Positions 9,815 to 22,300 of a stretch of DNA of 64,000 nucleotides are shown here, piece after piece (position 1 is the stretch's first letter; each line of letters opens with the position of its first letter). A program made the translations under genes and the position numbers. A model generated the notes under the pieces. It was not told where the DNA came from and ran no database searches. It worked only from the letters and a program-made list of their open reading frames with translations. The DNA comes from Limonium bicolor (taxonomy: Eukaryota > Streptophyta > Magnoliopsida > Caryophyllales > Plumbaginaceae), in contig CM041776.1 in NCBI GenBank assembly GCA_023374045.1, positions 476,645,375 to 476,709,374 on the forward strand, in the 5' to 3' direction.

Positions 9815-12049
9815 GTACCCTGAACTCCATGAGACAGCTGGTGGAAGACTTTTGCTTACCTTGTTATGTACTTACCTTGGATGTTAGACAGAGATATGTT
9901 GTAAATATGTGGAAGTGTGCCATTGACCACTCGCCCTTTTGTGTATGACTTTTGAGACTAGCTATGTGTACTTGATACCAGTAAAACCTTGACGGATTAT
10001 ATATATGAACAGAATGTTAATGCTTACCTTATCATACAGCCCATACTCAACGACGCAGAGTCAATGAGACCAGTAATTACTGAACCAAAATTTCCACCTG
10101 CATGGCGCACTTGCTATTGCAAGCGCTATGACAAGTAAGCCACTGAAATTTCCATCTGCCTTGCGCACTTGACAGAGCAAGTGCTGCAACTGCAACTCCA
10201 ACTACTACTAATTTTAATCTCTTATTTTATACCAAATTTTCAAATCAAATTTTTCCATACAAATCTTAAGATTAGAAACCTATGCAATCTTCGGAAGACC
10301 GTTAGTCCAACCACTGCAACTGAAGGAACTATACAACCACTGTAATGGTAAACCACACCAGTTTAGATTGTTCGAGAATTTTCAGACATGGCTTATTAGC
10401 CAAATACCATCAGTGTATACCCGCATTTAATGCTAATCACTAGTAGTGATGAATGTTTATTCCTTATGGACAAGCATATCCTTTGTAGATGCACCACCGT
10501 CAATGAGGATCGTTGGGAAGTGAAGAGCCAAGTTGCTCAAGCTATTATGCAATCTGCAATACATCCAATTAAACGGATGAGGGAACGAATATGAACTATG
10601 GATAAGATATGATAATGATAAACAGGGAGGAAAGGAATATGTGTTGTACTCAATGAGATCGAGATAGGAGAACCAATTTTGCTAAATGTAGCACAAATTT
10701 TACTTACACCGAGCTGAATGACGCCAGCTTATGGCACGAATTACCACCGATGCCACTAGGGCAATAGCACTTATAACAAGATAACAGATAACATGAACTA
10801 ATAAACAACTAAAAGGATATCCATCAAAGGGAGATTGACAACAGATTACTTCACAATACCCGTGTGACAGACATTACCAGTTTACTAAACGAGACATGGG
10901 ACGACCGCACTCCGATAGGAGCATGTGGGCCTGACAGACTTATTTATGAGTTAGTCGGGTAAGTAGTAATGTATCAGTACGGTACCCCATGTATGTAGAC
11001 AAGTAGTGTTAGGAACACGAGAAGTAGTCAACTCCGTACTAAGGACAGTAATACAGATTACCTCGAAGATGGACGAGAAGAGCCGCAGTTAAACTAACGG
11101 GCTTGAGAAACTGAGAACCTTCAACACAGAACAGTAGACAGTATACAGTGAAGACAAGGAAACCTTTCAAGGACGTAAGGATAGAAACAGGGGAAAACCC
11201 ATTATGGACAAATAATATGTAGAATCCTCATAAGGATCGAGCGAATTCTTGCAATCTAGAGGAAATCTACCAGATAATGTGAACCTAAACGCGTGACTAC
11301 GCAATGATGAGAGACAAAAGCTAATATACTAGCAGATACCTTAAGCAAGGAACAAAGTTATGATAACTAATGGACTTGGAATGTACCACTCACATGATAA
11401 TTCACTCATCTTATTTGTTGGACTCATTAGATATTAGCTGCTGAGAGTTTACGCCTCTGCACTCTGTAGGACTGAGTGTTTTGGTATTGCACTTGTGCAG
11501 TTATTAATCTAGTGGGAATACAGAAAGATGCAATGGATATCAACACGAGGTGTATCAAAGAACTACAACAGTGTTTACTCTGGAACAAAACCACCAGGAG
11601 ACACGGATGACAATCATCATCTCCGTGGACATGTAGGCTGGTACGTCTTAGTATTATTAAGACAAGTGCAAAGAGCACTAAGTACTAACAATAGCCAATG
11701 TCATATTATACCTCAAGCTGAATATCAGTGAGAGAAGATACACGTATGTATGATAGTGATCCAACGAGAGGATACACAACAATGAAAAGAGGCAAATTGA
11801 GCCTATGTTCATGGGTCTGCACCTCATACGGAGCTAGTGGGCCCATTAGAACAAATTGGGGAGAGAGCACAAATAGATCAGTGCCTCACCCTTTATATAT
11901 TGTGGAGCCCGGAAGGGCTAGAGTCATACCCGTCTCTCTGATATGAGGATAATCCACGAGTTGGAGAACTCTATGAGAGCCAAGTATCCAGCGCTCCTTG
12001 TTGACCGGCTATGATATACTTGTGGGGGTTCGGGGGCGTAACCCTTTTT
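9815..12049 (+). other. non-coding internal region of element A
   Basis: I find no long reading frame and no pol motif. Parts align in the same order with the reverse complement of element B. The block at about 10890-11040 (with GACGACCGCACTCCGATAGG) matches 22985-23145, and the block at about 11435-11490 (GAGTTTACGCCTCTGC) matches 21640-21680. Near 10085-10200 a piece is locally duplicated (AATTTCCACCTGC / AATTTCCATCTGC, each followed by GCGCACTTG). Such conserved non-coding interiors are known from LARD-type elements, where RNA structure for packaging is suspected. Confidence 0.6.
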
Positions 12050-12062
12050 AAGGGGGGTAGAG
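12050..12062 (+). promoter_or_regulatory. internal copy of the polypurine tract
   Basis: AAGGGGGGTAGAG preceded by CTTTTT, nearly identical to the terminal PPT 661 bp downstream. Element B also has a second copy. Confidence 0.7.
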
Positions 12063-12104
12063 CCTCTTGGCTGTGCACTTGTGTGCACTAAGTTTTGTTG
12101 TTTC

Positions 12105-12258
12105 GTATGCGGGGCATACAGTGAAATGGTGGTATGCGGGGCATACGAGGTTTGTGTTGTTTGTCTGTTTGTTTGTTTCGTATGCATGGCATACAGTGAA
12201 TTGGTGGTATGCGGGGCATACGAGGTTTTGTTGGTTATGTTTGGTACGCGGGGCGTAC
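12105..12258 (+). repeat. array of five GTATGC / GCATAC hairpins
   Basis: Five short hairpins with 6-bp arms and 3-nt loops lie at 12105-12119, 12132-12146, 12180-12194, 12207-12221 and 12244-12258. Loops are GGG except ATG in the third. The fifth has arms GTACGC and GCGTAC, a paired change that keeps the stem. Hairpins 1-2 and 3-4 are a duplicated block with the same 27-bp spacing. The array sits between the two PPTs. Small frames across it are by-products of the repeats. Confidence 0.8.
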
Positions 12259-12262
12259 GTTG

Positions 12263-12710
12263 TTGGTTTGTTTGTGTGTGATGTGCACTTGTATGTGTGT
12301 ATTTTACAAGATATCTGTTAGAATGATGTATATACACCCATGTGTGTAGTACTTTTCTTATGCTACTTGTGATATATATATATATATTGCTTTGTAGAAT
12401 GATTACATATGGTATCGCCTAGATACGAAATGAATCATTAGATGTGGAATGTGGAAGGATGGTATGTTATGGACACCTCGGGGAGGTTGCCAGGGTTTGT
12501 AGAATTGATAGGAAATAATGGTGCTGATGGATCACCTATATCCATATATGATTGAATTAACGCCACAAAGTGATGGCTATGTGCTGTATAAGCACAATAC
12601 GATGTGTGTAAATGATATATCACATAGATATACATTTTGGGAATGATGGGTAGTTATATATTTATATACATACCTATTTGATTAAGCGACTTCGGGACGA
12701 AGTCTTTTTT
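12263..12710 (+). other. 3' untranslated region of element A between hairpin array and PPT
   Basis: AT-rich, with an AT run near 12373-12388. It ends with GACTTCGGGACGAAGTC, a self-complementary stretch just before the PPT that resembles the usual context of chromovirus PPTs. No gene seen. Confidence 0.6.
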
Positions 12711-12723
12711 AAGGGGGGTAGAT
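12711..12723 (+). promoter_or_regulatory. polypurine tract of element A
   Basis: AAGGGGGGTAGAT abuts the LTR start TGAAATACCCC at 12724. The PPT primes plus-strand DNA synthesis. Confidence 0.85.
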
Positions 12724-13489
12724 TGAAATACCCCAAACTAAGTAAACATGTATTAAACATCTAATCACATTAATTAAGGCCTAAACATGCCTTAAAAGTC
12801 AATTGAGAACAACGATGGTCAACACAAAGCAAGGTATTGCACCCTTTGACTGTTTAGGATAAATACATACCCAAATGAACTACTTAGGACCTAAAACTTT
12901 TTCCTAAGCATATTAACACATAACTAAACATACTACAATCATTGGACAACACTCCAACATAAAGAACAAGCATTTACATGCTTCAAGGTCAAGTAGGGAA
13001 AAATGTGCTCTAAGAAACCTTAAAGGTCTTATGACCTATAAATGATATAAATTTGGATTCCTATGATCAATAATCATGTAAGGAACACAACAAAATAGTT
13101 CTCAAAGAAAACTAAGCTCAGAAACACCTTGTGACACAAAATGTGCGCTAAAGCACCTTAAAGCACGTTTTGTGTATAAGCTCTAAGATAATGACTTTTT
13201 CACTTTAAAACTAGATTACATTCTTTATATCATTTATGTGACATGATAGACTATATTATAAAGTCTAAATCAAAGTTTAAAAATAAAATCAAAATGGGTG
13301 ATTTGGGTGAATAGTACCTAAATAACATTTAATTACTTAGTTTTAACCATGGTCAATGTCATCCATTGACCAAACCACCATTGCCGACCTCGTTAGGCTG
13401 TCATACCCACCCATTAAGCAACCTAAAATATCTACAATGAGTCATCTAATTACTATTCAATAAAGTAGTAAACATTACCTTATAAGCGT

Positions 13490-13560
13490 AATTCTTTCTC
13501 TTTCCTCTCATTATCTTCTTCCCAGCCGATTTCTTCAGCCTCCATCCTCTCTTTTGCTTC
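13490..13560 (+). promoter_or_regulatory. CT-rich tract, possible transcription start/leader region of the LTR
   Basis: Pyrimidine-rich sequence about 0.77 kb into the LTR. Equivalent tracts are at 36545-36640 (0.63 kb into that LTR) and, on the minus strand, 18640-18775 (0.61-0.75 kb in). CT-rich stretches are common around plant transcription starts. The assignment is an inference. Confidence 0.35.
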
Positions 13561-13610
13561 TCCATTACCGTGGGAACACACCAATTTCAGAAGAGAACAA
13601 CAATTGACAT

Positions 13611-14258
13611 AGGTAAGCTTATTAAGCCTTTATATGTTCATTCTCTTCACATTTCTTCCCTCTATCCATGGAGCTAAGCATCAATCATTTCCATCCATGT
13701 TTCTAGCTTGTTTTGGAGGTTAAAAGGAGGGTGATTCTCAGCTGTAACAAGGGAAGGAGGTGGAGAATTCTAAACTTGTTCTTAAGGTATAAAAATGTGC
13801 TTTAAGCACTTATCTCTTGATTCTCTTCAATTCCAGTTGTAAAACCTGTTTCCCTTGGCTTATAATCTTCCATTTATCATGCTTGATCAGTAGCAATTGC
13901 AACCACATCATTTGGTGGCTGATTCCAAGCTTAAACTCCATTTTAAGCCATTTTAATCAAGGTAAACCCTAGATTTCTTCTACCTAGATCATTGGCTGTT
14001 ATATAGCTGAGTTTAAAGAGTGTTTTGATGCCTACTTTCTGATGGAAAATCAGGCCGAGAGCAACTTGGGAGATCCTTGATTTTTCAAGGTAAAAGTTCA
14101 TGTTTTTCATGACTTAAATTACTCTTATGGTTAGTCCATGTTTGGGACCTAACCATATCATTATATTGCTGTTAGAACACATCTAAGAAGCTGTGGAAAT
14201 TCTCCTTTAAATTGCCGTGGCCAAACAAGGCCTTATCTTGGCTAAAAAAAGGTATAAA
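13611..14258 (+). promoter_or_regulatory. array of five 5'-splice-site-like motifs
   Basis: AG|GTAAGC, AAG|GTATAA, AAG|GTAAAC, AAG|GTAAAA and AAG|GTATAA, with the GT at 13613, 13787, 13962, 14090 and 14252 (spacing 174, 175, 128 and 162 bp). The reverse-oriented copy of this LTR at 54.5-56 kb keeps all five at 172, 172, 124 and 160 bp. They may bind U1 snRNP or serve as donors of a multi-exon leader. Confidence 0.5.
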
Positions 14259-17162
14259 TTACTTAAACCTTCACGTGGTATATTAATATGTGTTTAAACA
14301 TATGTATATGTATTACCGTGAGTGAATAAGGTTTATTAAGGTCATATTTTGACCTTAGGTGGTTAAGGAATGATTTGGTAAATTAATATAAGTAATTAAG
14401 TAACATAAAGGTCAAATTAAGACTTTATGTGGAAAATTGGTAATTAATGAAAAATACTAGGTGAGGCCGAGAGTTTAAAGTATTTTTGGGCATTTATGTG
14501 TAATTTATTTTATAAGCTAATGTTTGTAATAAGGCCATGTACTTTAGGCCATTTTATTTATATATTTATAAGGTTTTAATTAAGTTTAGGTGGTAAAAAT
14601 ATATTACCACAAGGTATAGGGGTTTAAAGTGTAAATAAATTGAATTTGGGGGCTATATATTAATAAAGCCAAAAATTAGAGGTTAAAAGGATTTAAAATA
14701 AAAATTCTAAGATTTTATAAAGTTTTGGGGTTAAGTTGTAATTTCTGAAAAGTATGAGTATAAACCGTAGTATATGGAGATTGATGGTCAAAGAAATATT
14801 AAGGAGGTCAACCTTGACCATATGGTAGGTTTTGACCAAATTAGATAAGTTAAATAACTTATTTAAGGTTTTATAATAAGATAAGTATTTAATTGTAACA
14901 ATTTTATAACATATGTGGTAAATATGTTATTACCAAAAATAAAGGGTGTAAAATGGTATTATAAACACCCATGGGCTATTAGGAATTTTTAGGAATTTAT
15001 TTGGTTGATTTTGGAATTAAAATAAACTATCTATGTATAATATATAGTTATTATGTCATTATGACACTTTGGAATAGTAGATGGGGTGGAAATGTAAATA
15101 CCGAGTATATATGGGTTAGTAATGTAAATTATAACCCTTGGTAAAATTTGGTGATTTTTAGAATTATATAAGAATATTTAATAAGATATATGTATAATAT
15201 ATAATTTTAATGATATTATGAAACTATATGTTATAAGTGGGGCCAAATGGCAATTATAGAAACTTGGTGGGTTAGTAAAATAATTTAGAACAGCATATGG
15301 GTCTGTTCGGAAATTTGTAACACCCCACCTTCTAACAACACACTTATTAACACATCGCAGCGGAATTCATAACCCAAAACATCACTTAATTCTTTGGTGT
15401 TACACGCCGTTAGCCACCCACGTGGCTAACAAGGCTAACATACATACATCGTACCGGTCTGATGGACTAAATTCCCGAGCAACTACACATCGATACTGTT
15501 TCATATCCAACATACCATACACTTACATTACAACTGTACCGAGTACTTCTCAACTAATGCCGATACAATTTCGGTCTTACTACACCTACAATACTTGCAC
15601 AAATCTCATGACTACCACATACAAATGACTACCCCCTCCTACTCTCGAACGGCTACCAGCTTCATTGTACCTGAAAAGTAATGGGGGCCCCCAAAGGGGG
15701 TCAGCACCTTTGCTGGTATGGTAATCCCGCAGCCCGCATGCTACCGGGCCACGCACAACTATTTGTCATCTTAGCATGCAGTTGATTTATTTCAAACATG
15801 CACAAACTCATACATACATCATGCTTATAAGCAACATCCATTAGTGAGTACATGCACAAGGTTAGCACACCCAACATAACACACACACTTCACTTTATAG
15901 CATACACAACTTAATTTCACTCTTCTTAGAGTACATGAACTTCATTTAGGGAGTGCCGGGGTGATATAAGCCCGAGCACAACATACATACATTTCCTTAC
16001 TTGAGTGGCGGCCTCGTATAGGACCGTACACAACATACATAATTTCCCCCTAACTCCAATAGTGATGAGGTAGGTAAGCCTTGGTTAAGCTTGTGGGTAA
16101 CAGAGAGGGAGTCGAAGCAACATAGGCGTCAACACCCTAACAACATTACACATAATTTCCCTCCTAGCCCGATATGGAGGTCGGGTAGGTAAGCTTTGGC
16201 TAAGCTAATGGGAGGTCGAAATCCAATGAAGGAAAACAACCCTTAACATAACAGGATGGGAGTTAATTCACATATATGTATTAACTCCCAAACAACACGC
16301 GCGACCGGCACACACCGGATTCCTCTCCATACATAACATATACTTATTAGTTAGAGGTTCCCTTATGGAACTTATCACATACATACATCGCATAGTGTTA
16401 CTAACTCGGTTAGACACATAAGGGGAGTATTATCCCTTTTTAGCAAACATGGATATCTGTATCCGATAACAACAACAACATACCAACAACTCACATACAT
16501 CACACATAATCACAACATATACTAACGCACTGATAGCCGTGGTTAGAACGTTCCCATGGGTTGGGACGTTTATTCCGCATACCGAACTCTTATGTGAACC
16601 TAAGGTCGGTTATCTATTATTTAACACATAACTAAGGTTAAGCGGTATCGGAATTATTTACGCCACAATATTGAATTACTGTAAACTCATTTCATGCTTT
16701 ATCTTGCAAGGTGGCAACACACAGAAAAACATGTTGGCATACAAGCCGGTGTAATCCGTTAGGACACAGGTTGCAAGAAAACCATACCTGTCACCGAAGA
16801 TGCACTCTAATGTGCTATCACATGTTCCTTGAAAATCTTTGTACAACTGGTAACATTATAACTATCTTTATTAATATCGGGGTAACATAATTATTTAACG
16901 ACTAATGCGCCCATGATTAACCCCGTTCGATAGTTTTATAACTTTACATTTGTATTACAACTTCTTACCACTCAATCACCATTATAACTTACTTAATTTA
17001 TCCTTAACAACCTTATACTCTTAACTTTAAGCATTAAGGTTTATACTTAATCTTAACTTAATTACTTAAGTTCTTAGGGTCCCAATCATCACTACCCTAT
17101 TAATGGCACACCTTAATACCAATTAACATTCTTAGAAATTAAAATTTCTTTTTTTTTTTGTT

Positions 17163-17440
17163 AAGGGTCGACCGACCCCCGACCGACCCAACCCCTGGGT
17201 CGGTCCGTCCCAGTAACTTTCTGGTTCAGAAAACAACCTTAGACCGACCCACGACCGACCCATCCTTATGGGTCGGTCCATTGCCGAAACTTTTCCCTTC
17301 GTTAAATTTTGCCCGACCGACCCAAAGCTAAGCCGACCGACCCAAAACCCTCTGGGTCGGTCCATTACCGAAACTTTCTGGCTGGCTTAACATGGTCCGA
17401 CCGACCCAGAACTGGGTCGGACCCTGGGTCGGTCCACTAC
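17163..17440. repeat. array of GACCGACCC / GGGTCGGTC hairpins
   Basis: Four clusters at about 17166-17212, 17242-17280, 17313-17365 and 17395-17440 combine GACCGACCC with its complement GGGTCGGTC. The same array is in the other LTR at about 26297-26570 with small indels. Confidence 0.8.
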
Positions 17441-18061
17441 AGATTTTTCTCTTAATTTATTCTTTCAACTCCAAACTTTTCCTCATATATCCTAATATGT
17501 TCTAACCTCATTTGGACACTTCGAACACATCTTAATCCCCCCCTAAACACATAAAACTCATCTTCTAATTCCTTAAGCCTTTACTCATTCCTCCTCAAAA
17601 TACCTAACACTTACAATGTCTTCTCTCCATTAGTCACACAAGAACACCTAAAATCACCAAGACACTCTCAACCATAACACCATCATCAAACACTCATTTC
17701 CATAGAAATTTTGACATAACTTCCCCATAATCTCTACATATTCATCCTCATCAATCATCATCAAAACTCAACCTCTTCATTCCTAATCTAGCCACACCCT
17801 TTTCAAGGGTCCTAACAGCACACAATAAAACCTCAACTCATCAACATCAACAATATCACCATAACTCCATAAACACAATACCAATCTCCACTTTAAAATA
17901 TTTGGCTCTTAAGGCCTTCAATTCAACTATTAATTCACAAATCTCTCCACACCAACTAGACACATTTTCATCACACATTTCATTCCACAATTTGGGTTCA
18001 TTAACTTGTTTACCCATCCCAAACATTCAAACAATTTTAACAATGTTTAAGGTAGTGTTCT

Positions 18062-18428
18062 TACCTTATTTTCACAAGTCTCTCATTAATTTCCTCTTGC
18101 TCCTCATCTCCTCAAAATCGGTCAAGAGGGAATGGAGTTTCCAAACTCCATCCCAACATTCAAGAACACAAAAATACATTTCATTAATTATCCAAACCCT
18201 TAAGAACTTTAAATCGATTTAAGGGCTTAAAACACAAGATTAGGGTTTACCTTTTGGAACCCTTTAAGAGAGGTTCTCACCCTTGAATCAAGAAGGGAAT
18301 CATTCCACCATTGGAGGGTTGTAATGAAGCTCAAAATCAAGAAGAAAAACAAGGTGTGAGAGAGAGCCAAAATCGGCCAAGGCATGAAAATGGGAAAAAT
18401 GAGTTTTTCTCTTGAACTTTTTACCTTG
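18062..18428 (-). promoter_or_regulatory. three 5'-splice-site-like motifs in element B LTR
   Basis: On the minus strand CAAG|GTAAAA (GT at 18424), AAAG|GTAAAC (18250) and TAAG|GTAAGA (18064), spaced 174 and 186 bp, starting 0.96 kb into the LTR. The other LTR copy has the same three. The third is retained in a diverged LTR fragment ending at 29109. Confidence 0.45.
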
Positions 18429-19385
18429 TTTGAAAGAGGAGACTCCAAGCTACAAGATGGTGTGCTTTTCTCTTCAAATGGGAAAAACCCATGGAGATGA
18501 AGTTCTTCATTTTCGAATTTTGAAAAGAGGGAAAGGTAGAGCTTGATGAGAGGAAGAAGAATATGTGATTAGTTTTTCGTTTGGAGCATGAACGAAGCTT
18601 GGGCAAGAGGAGAAAGGTGGGAAGCCATTGAAGGGGCTTCAAAATCGCAACACACAGAGAGGAGGGGAGGAAAAATCGCTGGAGGAAGAAAGGAAAGAAC
18701 GTGGGGAAGAAAGGAGAAAGGAAAAAGAAGAGAGGAAAAAGAAATAAAGGAGAGAGAAGAATAAAGGGGTAGTTGTACCCTTTTGCTTTTTGGCTCTTTT
18801 GACTTAATTAATTAGCTAACTAGTCATGTGTGAGGGGCTATCTTCATTAATAAAACCGGCCCACATAACTGTTACAGGCTGGAGCGTTTCTCGTCTTTTA
18901 CAGAAAACGCCCGTTAATTTACCCGGTTTAGCACTATTCACTAACCGGGCCCGTTTTCCGGAATTTTCTCGTTTCTTAAATTTTAATGGTTATTATACTC
19001 CCATTAATTCTTATTTATAGTTATATGATAAACTATAACTTTTACGGGGTCATTTGACTGTTTAAAGTCACGTTTTCGGGTATTCTCGAAAAACGTGCTT
19101 TAGACTCCGTTAGCGTTTTAACGCCTTATTTGAATCCGTTTTCTTCCGGAATTTTTCCCACATGTTCTTAGTATGTAATTAGGGTTTAAACATATATTTG
19201 TAACCCTAGTGAAGGTTATATACCTCCTAAAATAATTAAAACGCGTTTTCACATTTTGTGACTTTTTACGCATTTTATTTTTCTTTTTGGTTTTTATTTC
19301 TTCGCCAATGATCTTAAGGACTTAATTAGCCTTAGAAAATAATAATCACATATTTAATTAACATATTAAGGTTTGGGTTATTTCA

Positions 19386-19398
19386 ATCTACCCCCCTT
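19386..19398 (-). promoter_or_regulatory. polypurine tract of element B
   Basis: AAGGGGGGTAGAT on the minus strand, abutting the LTR start TGAAATAACCC; identical to the PPT of element A. It is preceded on the element strand by GAGGACGAAGTTC. Confidence 0.85.
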
Positions 19399-22300
19399 AA
19401 AAGAACTTCGTCCTCGAAGTTCACACTTCCCTAGCATCACTTGAATTTGAACACCGGGATTACTTGCAACATAAACTTCCATAAAAAAAACATACTATAC
19501 ATTACATCCTCGGACTTAATGGTCCGGGTACATATACACATCCATACATAACATACTTACATAGTATCCTCGGACTTAATGGTCCGGGTACCTTAACAAC
19601 ATTGTACATACATAACAACCCTTAGACTCTTAGGTCTGGGTAACATAACAACATTTAGACTCTTAGGTCTTGATAACATAAAACCTTTAGACACATGGTC
19701 TAGGTAACATAACACTTTCGGAATTCAATCACATTAGGACTCAAGGTCCAAAATAATAATTACTACACATACCACACAACATGTCATAGCATGTATATCA
19801 ACCAGAAATTCCTTTTCCATCTCTTCACGAGTTCGAGACCCATGTAGAGTACATATACACTGTGATCCCGCAGAGCCGGTCGCGATGGACACTCTGGTCC
19901 CCGTTCCTTGGGAGATCAAAACAATTGCATACATCTTTAAAATATACTTCTCATGTCACCGGTCCTAAGACAAAGGCTCATACGTCCTCAGCTCGTGAGC
20001 AAGTAGTAGGAAAATACCTTCTATGAGGTTAAATATAATGAAATCCTTTATTGGAAGGATACGAGTTGAAAATCCTCTACGAGGTCACATAAAGGTAGTC
20101 CTTCCTTTGAAAATACCACTTAAGAATCTTAAAATATTTATTGAAGTATTGAAAATACCAATTGAAAATTTGAAACCCAATTTAAAATTCTTTTGAAAAC
20201 ACCATACAACTCCAAGTCCAATTATTGTTAACTGCATCCTATTCTTGATGTGCTTATTTATGACCACTTATAGGGAGTTTCAAGAATCATCCAACCCTAA
20301 TGTGATCAGCATCAGAGTTGAACTATCTTTCCACCCCAATTTGTGTTCGGCTTCCCTTGATCTCATGATAATCAAGTTTCACCTCCCACTTCATTTTCAA
20401 ACAACAACTAATTCAAGCATGTACCATTTTCTATCTTTTTAATCCATCTAGTCGTAATCATTACATCTCCAAGGGTGGAACTATGTCCATCGATCATCGT
20501 CCAGATTTATTTTAAATCAAGTTACCTAGGGAATTTAATTCTCACTAGGTTCTACGTTGGTTTCATTGCCCTTCATAAATTACAATACTGTATATATATA
20601 CTTTTATCAAAATACCGTATAACATACATAGTCGGGGTTTTAGTTCCCCAGGAGCTTTTCTACTCCCTTATACATATGCTTTCACACACATCCTTTAGCA
20701 CAATAACACACTTATCACAATGGTATTCGCATCTTCTGTGCGCAGTTACCACAATTAAACCATGAGTGAATGTGTATGTTTATGTAACACACACACCAAT
20801 CATCAAAACAATCCTTTTGTGCTATGCACACCATAGTTCACGTACACTTGTACGGTAAACACACTAAACGGTTTTGCGCTCTACCCCCCTTAAAAGGGAT
20901 TACGCCCACGTAATCAATCACTTAATCATTGGTTTTGAACATTCTAGTGCTTTACCTCCACGCGGTTTATTATACAACATGTTCTGGTTTGAGGTTCTTA
21001 GCCATATTGGCGGTTTAGTCCTTAACCAAGAATTCTCACTAGAGCTTATTTTAGCTCTTAACTGGTTTCGATTCTGGCCTGTGAGGCTATAGGCGTTAAT
21101 AATCAGCCATCCACTCATGTTCACTACACACATTTAACACTTGAATTGTTGGCTCACTACTTTCTGCTGCGCAACTCTTGATAACTTTAGAGCTTAGTTT
21201 GCTCCATACACTATTGTACATTCCCGATTATCACCTTTATCTTGGTAATAACGGTTTCTCAACCGACGCGTGGTATTTCTTACCGCGAGCGAATTCGGTG
21301 AGTTACAAAACTTACTATCCACTTCCATGGTAATTTATTGTATTCCAGAATGACTTACTTGATTCCTTCCGACTTACTGTTGGTTATCTTTGAGCTACCA
21401 CCTAATGCGTAGTATCTTTCGGTTATATCCGACACTTGAGGTATATTCCATACCGATGTTTAATAATCGTGTTTCTGTAGTCACTATGCCAGCTGAGTAC
21501 CCTCTGATTGGTACGACCGTGCTCATCTTATGCATCGGTTTTATCACATCATAAGTCTTTGTTCTTCCATCACATTTAACATTTCCCAAACTTCCTAGCT
21601 ATCTCATTCGATCATTACCGCGCAAGCGCAATACCAAAACACTCAGTCCTACAGAATGCAGAGGCGTAAACTCTTGACAGTAAATCTCTTATGCGATAGC
21701 AATAGGAATTCACACTGTTGTCCTTATCACATGGTATCAACTACTGGCTTATTGCCCAGTCTGTTTATCATCACTTACTAGTATGTCCATTGAGTTTCAC
21801 TCATAACTGGTCTTATTTGCCACATTATTATCTAACAATACCTATACAACGGTCGCTTACTGCGCACCGTGCGGTCACTCTTTGTATAACATTAACTTAC
21901 ACTGCATCCGTTATTATATTAGCTGGTTGCTGAATACGCTATTCTTCGAGTCTTTATGCTCCTTGAGCGTTGTTCATTACACATTTAGCATCCCGCACCT
22001 ATGGTGGTTGCTATTTGACTTTTTACTCATCCGATCTCCACAACTGGTGCAAACACTTCCTTTCGTATTATTCCTACTCACATCATTCTTGGGTAATAGC
22101 AACATAGTCAGCTCTTAACACATTCCCTGAACTTAGTTCACATAACTACCGCTGTTGCGGTCTCCCATATCAAGAGGTATCCCCACACTTTAATCAGTGG
22201 TTCATTATCCGCTTACTTACTTATATACATAAACTTCCGTAATCAATAGAATTTTCTTAACACATTTTACTTGTGGCTTATAAGCTCTATTGCCTCGAGA

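Larger units (their letters stand above)
2347..15315 (+). mobile_element. element A: non-autonomous long-LTR element with gag only (TR-GAG type), interrupted
   Basis: In order: 5' LTR end (3787), PBS (3792), short leader, gag (8428-9814), about 2.9 kb without a supportable coding frame, two PPTs (12050 and 12711) and a 3' LTR starting TGAAATACCCC at 12724. Protease, reverse transcriptase, RNase H and integrase are all absent, which fits terminal-repeat retrotransposons with GAG. A minus-strand solo LTR at 3843-8245 interrupts the leader; removing it and one target copy leaves an internal region of about 4.5 kb. The 3' LTR is cut at 15315, so the right end is missing. Mobility would need pol proteins from another element. 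Confidence 0.75.
12724..15315 (+). repeat. 3' LTR of element A, truncated at 15315
   Basis: The LTR starts TGAAATACCCCAAAC directly after the PPT and continues about 2.6 kb until element B begins. A CT-rich tract lies at about 13490-13560 and five AAGGT-type donor-like motifs at 13613-14252. A diverged copy in reverse orientation is at 54479-56010. From 14280 on it is AT-rich and no gene is seen. The missing 3' part is not found on the far side of element B in the expected orientation. Confidence 0.8.
15316..19385 (-). repeat. 3' LTR of element B
   Basis: Plus-strand ends are TGTAACACCCC and GGGTTATTTCA, i.e. TGAAATAACCC...GGGGTGTTACA on the element strand. It contains the G-box hairpin (15409), the GC-rich block (15660-15770), a hairpin array (17163-17440), donor-like motifs (18064-18424) and a purine-rich tract (18640-18775; CT-rich on the element strand). 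The short open frames in it are not supported as genes. Confidence 0.85.

Noticed and set aside
12105..12258. CRISPR-like array
   Set aside because: The units are short plant retrotransposon hairpins with variable spacing and no unique spacers, in a eukaryotic sequence.
12067..12321. 84-codon frame and overlapping frames across the hairpin array
   Set aside because: The Cys/Val-rich peptide is a by-product of repeated GTATGC and TTTGTTTG words; no start context or homologue.
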